Positions 59,562 through 64,000 of a DNA stretch of 64,000 nucleotides are shown here, piece after piece. The notes under the pieces were generated by a model. That model did no database searches. It saw nothing but the letters and a program-made list of their open reading frames with translations, and was not told the origin of the DNA. A program made the translations under genes and the position numbers. How positions within the stretch are numbered: the first letter of the stretch is position 1; the number at the start of each line of letters is the position of its first letter. The stretch covers positions 62,001 through 126,000 of the forward strand of contig JBCCRO010000012.1 of NCBI GenBank assembly GCA_039201605.1, given 5' to 3'. Source of the DNA: CADEDH01 sp039201605 (GTDB lineage: Bacteria > Actinomycetota > Acidimicrobiia > Acidimicrobiales > SZUA-35).

Positions 59562-61861
59562 GATGCAGCCCCCAGGGTCTCGGTCGGGCGACGAGGTCGG
59601 CGTCCGGCCCGGAGGGCCCCGATCCCGATGGCGGCCACGGCCAGCACCACCACCTCGCCCAGGGTGTCCAGGGCTCGGATGTCGGTGAGGATCACGTTGA
59701 CCACGTTGTTGCCGCCGCCCTCTTCGACCGCCTCCTCGCTCAGGGCCTCGATCGGCGGCGTGCCAACCGGATCGGAGGCGGCGGTGGCCAGCCCGAGCAT
59801 GACGATCGAGGCGACGGCGACCGACACCAGGATGCGGACCGCCCGCCACGTCGTCTGGACCGGCGGGAAGCGACGGGACAGGTGACCGAGGCCGACGACG
59901 AAGCCGACGACGATCACGGTCTCGACCAGGAGCTGGGTGAGGGCCAGGTCGGGTGCGCCGTGCAGGACGAACAGACCGGATACGGCGAAGCCGACGGCGC
60001 CGAGGGTGAGGGCCGCTCCCAGGCGGGAGCCGACGAAGGCGCCGCTGACGGCGGCGACCACGATGGTGGCGACCATGGCCGCCTGGAAGGGGCTGTCCCA
60101 CAGAACCAGGTGGTCGGTCTCGATGGCGGAGAAGAACGGGATGCCGGCGACGATGGCGGCCAGCGACATCGTGGCCAGATAGACGGGCAGCGAGCCGTGT
60201 TGGACCCTGGAGATGAGGCGGGGCGACTCGTTGAGGATCATCTCGATGCTGCCGTCGGCGGCATCGGCCCCGAGCGGTCGCGGCACCCGCGGCGTGGAGC
60301 CCCGGGCCAGGAAGACGCCGAGGGCGATGCCGGCGCCGACCACGGCGAAGGAGACCATCAGGCCGGTGGTGAGGCCGGGCCAGCGGTGCAGGTGGTACGG
60401 CTCGGCCTTCTCGGTGAATTCGAGGGCGGCGGGCTTGACGATCCCGTCGACCACCGGCAGGAACACGAAGCCGAGCACACCGGCCACGCCCAGGATGCCG
60501 GCGGCCGTCGTCATGGCCGGGCGCCGGGGCTCGACCGGCGTCGGCTCGACGTCGGCCTTCTCGCCGAAGGTCACGAACAGGAAGCGGGTGGTGTAGGCCA
60601 CGGTGAGCACCGAGCCGCCGATGACGGCGGTGGCGGCGACGGCGGCCTCCAGGCCCGACAGCTGGAGCACGGCCTCGATCGCCGCCTCCTTGGCGGCGAA
60701 GCCGAGGAGCGGGGGCAGGCCGGCCATCGAGAGCCCGGCCAGGGTGGCGAAGCCGAAGGCGAGGGGCATCGAGCGGTAGAGGCCGCTCAGCCGGGTCACG
60801 TCCCGGGTGCCGGTGCGGATGTCGATCTCGCCCACTACGCAGAACAGCGTCGCCTTGAACAGGGCGTGGGCGAAGAGCAGCGACGTGGCGGCGAACACCG
60901 CCTTACCCGAGCCGATGGCGAGCAGGGTGATCAGCAGCCCCAGCTGGGACACGGTGCCCCAGGCCAGGATCAGCTTGGCGTCTCGGTGGCGCAGGGCTCC
61001 GACCGCACCCCAGATCATCGACACGATGCCGAAGGCGAGGCCGAGCACCTTCCAGGTGTCGACGTTGAGGAAGGCGGAGCCGGTGACGGCGACGAGGAAG
61101 ACGCCCGCCTTCACCATGGTGGCGGAGTGGAGGTAGGCGCTCACCGGGGTGGGGGCGGCCATGGCCCCGGGGAGCCACACGTGGAACGGGAACTGGGCCG
61201 ACTTGGTGGCGGCGCCGACCATGATCAGAACGGCGGCGACCGTGAGCGAGGTGCTCGACTCGGGGCTGCCGACCATGGCCAGCTCGGTGAGGTTGGTGGT
61301 GCCGGTGGCGTTGCCCAGCACGACGAGCCCGGCGAGCAGGGTGAGGCCGCCGACGCCGGTGATGAACAGGGCCCGGCGGGCTGCGTCCCGAACGGCGGCG
61401 TCGGTGTTCTTGTGGCCGACGAGGAGGAAGGAGGTGATCGAGGTCAGCTCCCAGAAGATGAACAGCGTCCAGATCGAGTCGGCCCAGACCAGTCCCAACA
61501 TCGCGGCCGAGAAGGCCAGTAGCGTGGCCGGGAATCGTCCGCCGGCCGCCGCCCGGGCCGAGAAGTAGCCGGTGGCGTACATGAAGATGAGAGCGCCGAT
61601 GCCGGAAACCAGCAGCGTCATCATGAGGGCGACCTCGTCGAGCCGGAACCGGATGGCCAGATCGAGGCCTTCGACCCACACCAGCTCGGCTTCGAGAGGC
61701 TCGGCGTCGCCGATCAGGCGACCGGCGGCCCAACCGGCGGTGATGGCGGGGGCCACGGCCGCGGTGAGCAGGCCCTTATGGATACCCGAGCGGCCGACGA
61801 CGGCGGCGGCCGCGATGCCCACGATGTGGGCTCCATACAGCAACCACAGTATCCCGCTCAT
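59558..61861 (-). CDS. mrpA: Mrp Na+/H+ antiporter subunit A
   Basis: A 767-residue, about 20-helix protein. NuoL-like N-terminal part (FWELTSITSFLLVGHKNTDAAVRDAARRALFITGVGGL with the key Glu, LHSATMVKAGVFLVA, FAHALFKATLFCVVGEID) and the MrpA-specific C-terminal domain (GAPDLALTQLLVETVIVVGFVVGL, then a last MbhE-like segment). ATG 61861 is preferred over an upstream in-frame start at 61888; GGAAGG lies ten bases before it. First gene of the seven-gene operon that exchanges Na+ for H+. Confidence 0.95.
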   Translation of the reverse strand: MSGILWLLYGAHIVGIAAAAVVGRSGIHKGLLTAAVAPAITAGWAAGRLIGDAEPLEAELVWVEGLDLAIRFRLDEVALMMTLLVSGIGALIFMYATGYFSARAAAGGRFPATLLAFSAAMLGLVWADSIWTLFIFWELTSITSFLLVGHKNTDAAVRDAARRALFITGVGGLTLLAGLVVLGNATGTTNLTELAMVGSPESSTSLTVAAVLIMVGAATKSAQFPFHVWLPGAMAAPTPVSAYLHSATMVKAGVFLVAVTGSAFLNVDTWKVLGLAFGIVSMIWGAVGALRHRDAKLILAWGTVSQLGLLITLLAIGSGKAVFAATSLLFAHALFKATLFCVVGEIDIRTGTRDVTRLSGLYRSMPLAFGFATLAGLSMAGLPPLLGFAAKEAAIEAVLQLSGLEAAVAATAVIGGSVLTVAYTTRFLFVTFGEKADVEPTPVEPRRPAMTTAAGILGVAGVLGFVFLPVVDGIVKPAALEFTEKAEPYHLHRWPGLTTGLMVSFAVVGAGIALGVFLARGSTPRVPRPLGADAADGSIEMILNESPRLISRVQHGSLPVYLATMSLAAIVAGIPFFSAIETDHLVLWDSPFQAAMVATIVVAAVSGAFVGSRLGAALTLGAVGFAVSGLFVLHGAPDLALTQLLVETVIVVGFVVGLGHLSRRFPPVQTTWRAVRILVSVAVASIVMLGLATAASDPVGTPPIEALSEEAVEEGGGNNVVNVILTDIRALDTLGEVVVLAVAAIGIGALRAGRRPRRPTETLGAAS

Positions 61862-61975
61862 CCCACACACGCCTTCCGTCGGACGCAATCAAATTGCCCT
61901 TTTGCGTGATAGCTTTTGGGCGCGACCGCACGTGCCGAACTCTTTACACCACATGCATAGCGTCGATTCGACCTC

Positions 61976-63109
61976 ATGATTGCCACTGTCACGTTTTTCG
62001 GAGGACTTGTCGGGCTGCTCGTGGCCGGACACATCGTCGTCGAGGGCTCCTCACGCCTCGGTCGGCTCTTCGGCCTGCCCGAGACCGTCGTCGGCCTCAC
62101 CATCGTCGCCGCCGGCACCAGCGCCCCGGAACTGGCGGTCGTGCTCCAATCGGTGCTGGCCGACGACACCGACCTGGCTGTTGGTTCGATCATCGGGTCC
62201 AACATCGCGAACGTGCTTCTCGTACTCGGCCTGGCCGCCTGCTTCGGCACGATTCGAGTGACGAACAGGGTGGTCAGGGTGGACATCCCGATCATGATCG
62301 GCGCCTCGGGCGCGCTTTTGACCATGACCCTCGATGGGAATCTGGACCGCCTGGACGGTGTGCTGCTGTTCGTCGCCCTGCTTTTGTTCGTGACGTGGAC
62401 ACTTCGAGCCAATCGGGGCGCGAGTCAGAACATCGGTCTACCCGATGAGACGACGGAGCAAACCTCCGGGGACGAAGGTCACTCCTCCTTCGCCCGAGCC
62501 GTCGTCCCGTCGGCGATCCGGCTCGTCATCGGCGTCGGCGGACTGGCCCTCGCCGCCGATCTCGTCGTGTCGGGGGCGAAGCAGATCGCCGTCGGTCTCG
62601 GCGTGCCCGAGCTGATCGTCGGGCTCACCGTGGTCGCCCTCGGCACCTCGGCCCCCGAGGTCGTGACCACCGTCATCGCCGCCGTCCAGGGACGGCGGGA
62701 GCTGGCCGTCGGCAACGCCGTCGGGTCCAACATCTTCAACATCTTCCTCGTGCTCGGCCTCAGCACGGCGATCGCCCCCGGCGGCATCGCCGTCGATCGC
62801 GATGCGGTGCAGCTCGACCTGCCGATCATGGTCGCCGCCGCCGTCGCCTGTCTGCCGATGGTCTTCTGGGACCGCAAGTTCGACCGGTGGGAGGGCATCG
62901 TCTTCGTGACCTACTACATCGCCTACCTGGCTTTTCTGACCCTGGACGCCACCGGTAGCCCACTGTCCCGGGCGTTCGCCATCGCCATGGCCGGCTTCGT
63001 CGGACCGCTCCTCCTGCTCACGGTGATCGTCGGCCTCCGTCATCGACGGGAGGTCAACCGTCGAGCGACGCCGGGGCCCGTCCCGGCGGGCGAGGTCGAC
63101 CGGGTCTGA
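61976..63109 (+). CDS. Calcium/sodium:proton-type antiporter, CaCA family (YrbG-like)
   Basis: A 377-residue membrane protein with ten helices in two inverted halves. The alpha repeats carry the ion site: TIVAAGTSAPELAVVLQSVLA with GSIIGSNIANVLLVLG, and VVALGTSAPEVVTTVIAAVQG with GNAVGSNIFNIFLVLG; both GTSAPE Glu residues are present. An acidic loop (about 153-170) separates the halves. It diverges from the Mrp operon over about 115 bp and would complement it in Na+/Ca2+ homeostasis. Confidence 0.93.
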   Translation: MIATVTFFGGLVGLLVAGHIVVEGSSRLGRLFGLPETVVGLTIVAAGTSAPELAVVLQSVLADDTDLAVGSIIGSNIANVLLVLGLAACFGTIRVTNRVVRVDIPIMIGASGALLTMTLDGNLDRLDGVLLFVALLLFVTWTLRANRGASQNIGLPDETTEQTSGDEGHSSFARAVVPSAIRLVIGVGGLALAADLVVSGAKQIAVGLGVPELIVGLTVVALGTSAPEVVTTVIAAVQGRRELAVGNAVGSNIFNIFLVLGLSTAIAPGGIAVDRDAVQLDLPIMVAAAVACLPMVFWDRKFDRWEGIVFVTYYIAYLAFLTLDATGSPLSRAFAIAMAGFVGPLLLLTVIVGLRHRREVNRRATPGPVPAGEVDRV

Positions 63110-63167
63110 GCCGACGACCGTCGTCCCCGCCGGACCGGCGGCGGGGACTCGACGCGGGCGAGGCCGG

Positions 63168-63899
63168 CTACCAGTCGTGCGTGGTGCCATCCCAGCGGAT
63201 GAAGCGACCGGAGTCGGCCAGGGTCAGTCCGTCGAGGGTGTCGACCATGGCCTGCGTCGACTCGTCGACGGTCAGAGAGGCGGAGCCGCCGCCCATGTCG
63301 GTCTGCACCCACCCGGGATGGATGGCGACCAAGGCCACCCCGTGGGCTTCGAGCTCGGTCGCGGTGCGCACCGTCACCATGTTGAGCGCCGACTTGGACG
63401 CGTTGTAGGCGATGTCCCGGCCCCCTCGGTGGCCGAAGGTCATGGCCCCCAGCTGTGAGGACACGTTGAGCACCAGGGCCCCCGTCGCCGCCTGCAACTG
63501 CGGGAGCAGGGCTCGCACGACCAGCAGCGGACCGGCGGCGTTCACATCGACGACGGCAAGAAAATGCTCACGACTCAGGTCGAGGGGTCCACGGGCGTCG
63601 GCCTCGGCCCCGACGGCGCGGGCATCGATACCGGCGTTGTTGATCAACACGTCGATGTGGTCGAGATCGGCCAGCGCGGTGGCGGCGGCTGCGATCGAGT
63701 CGTCGTCGGCCACATCGAGGGCGATGACCCGATCGGCGACGGCCGCCAGCTCGGGGGCGGCCTCGGGACGGCGGGCGGTGCCGATCACCCGGTCGCCGCC
63801 GGCGGCGATACGGCCGGCCAGGCCGAGGCCCAGGCCCCGGCCGGCGCCGGTGATGACGACGGTGCGTTCGCCCGGAGGGCGGAGGGAGAAGGTGCTCAT
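63168..63899 (-). CDS. Short-chain dehydrogenase/reductase
   Basis: A 243-residue SDR. TGAGRGLG (17-24), NNAG (87-90), S148 (NVSSQLGAM), Y165 and K169 (YNASK) are the usual elements. The Tyr lies 17 rather than 13 residues after the Ser because of a GHRGGRD insertion, as in C-factor/sepiapterin-type SDRs. C-terminus FIRWDGTTHDW is also of that type. ATG 63899 is chosen as it leads directly into the Rossmann strand. It converges on the CaCA gene; role not evident. Confidence 0.87.
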   Translation of the reverse strand: MSTFSLRPPGERTVVITGAGRGLGLGLAGRIAAGGDRVIGTARRPEAAPELAAVADRVIALDVADDDSIAAAATALADLDHIDVLINNAGIDARAVGAEADARGPLDLSREHFLAVVDVNAAGPLLVVRALLPQLQAATGALVLNVSSQLGAMTFGHRGGRDIAYNASKSALNMVTVRTATELEAHGVALVAIHPGWVQTDMGGGSASLTVDESTQAMVDTLDGLTLADSGRFIRWDGTTHDW

Positions 63900-64000
63900 A
63901 GCCGCCCAGTGTGGCCGAGAGGGGCTACCTCCCGGCCACACGGAGCATGCGTACCTTCCGTTTCGAGGTTGCGGAGACCGGGTGGGCTAGTTCCCGCCCT

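Noticed and set aside
59882..61522. Plus-strand frame opposite mrpA
   Set aside because: Asp/Gly/Glu/Gln-rich shadow of a membrane protein gene; no start context.

Overview
The window is very GC-rich DNA: third codon positions are almost all G or C. GTG starts and 4-base stop/start overlaps are frequent, and several promoters place the start codon at the predicted transcription start (leaderless mRNA). Together with the lipoprotein style (a lipobox followed by a long acidic Ser/Ala spacer), the cyclase-like ATPase/TPR regulator and a complete Mrp Na+/H+ antiporter operon, this points to an actinobacterium. A marine or saline Acidimicrobiia-type organism is my best guess, but that is inference. 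I see no rRNA, tRNA, CRISPR array, transposase or phage gene.

Layout. 0-1.4 kb: end of a methyltransferase gene and an OsmC-like gene. 1.5-7.5 kb: a divergent pair, a large cyclase-like/AAA/TPR regulator and a SulP transporter with STAS and cyclic-nucleotide-binding domains. 7.6-24.4 kb: a catabolic island with LacI and PaaX-type regulators, an HpsN-like dehydrogenase, an SDR, a bicupin, a complete CUT1-type ABC importer, a MetE-like zinc methyltransferase, a Rieske oxygenase and five SnoaL-like proteins (one frameshifted). 24.5-27.2 kb: a PhoD-like phosphatase, a Ddn-like protein and a small unknown. 27.3-35.3 kb: a five-gene operon (DUF917, hydantoinase/oxoprolinase, RbsB/A/C-type ABC importer) with a divergent PucR-type regulator. 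35.6-43.2 kb: a giant MoxR-like ATPase, a flotillin and a YqiJ-like membrane protein. 43.3-53.8 kb: envelope proteins (one a Pro/Gln-repeat protein apparently split by a one-base indel), a VOC protein, a lipoprotein, a beta-helix protein, creatininase and hydrolase, an LLM flavin monooxygenase, and an AraC/SnoaL pair. 53.8-54.2 kb: a gene-free stretch with strong RNA-like hairpins. 54.2-55.9 kb: cutA and an MFS exporter. 55.9-61.9 kb: mrpG to mrpA on the minus strand. 62-64 kb: a Ca2+/Na+ exchanger and an SDR.

How the parts work together. In the island, two copies of the same operator/promoter (before the SnoaL gene at 7627 and before the LacI gene itself) suggest one LacI-controlled regulon. 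The binding protein, two permeases and ATPase would import a small polar compound, and the dehydrogenases, cupin, SnoaL proteins and MetE-like protein would process it. The SnoaL genes lie inside the transporter operon with 1-8 base overlaps, so they belong to the pathway. The substrate is unknown. The second transporter operon couples uptake to DUF917 and hydantoinase-type enzymes, which fits use of hydantoin- or thiohydantoin-like compounds. The Mrp operon and the CaCA exchanger give sodium, proton and calcium homeostasis.
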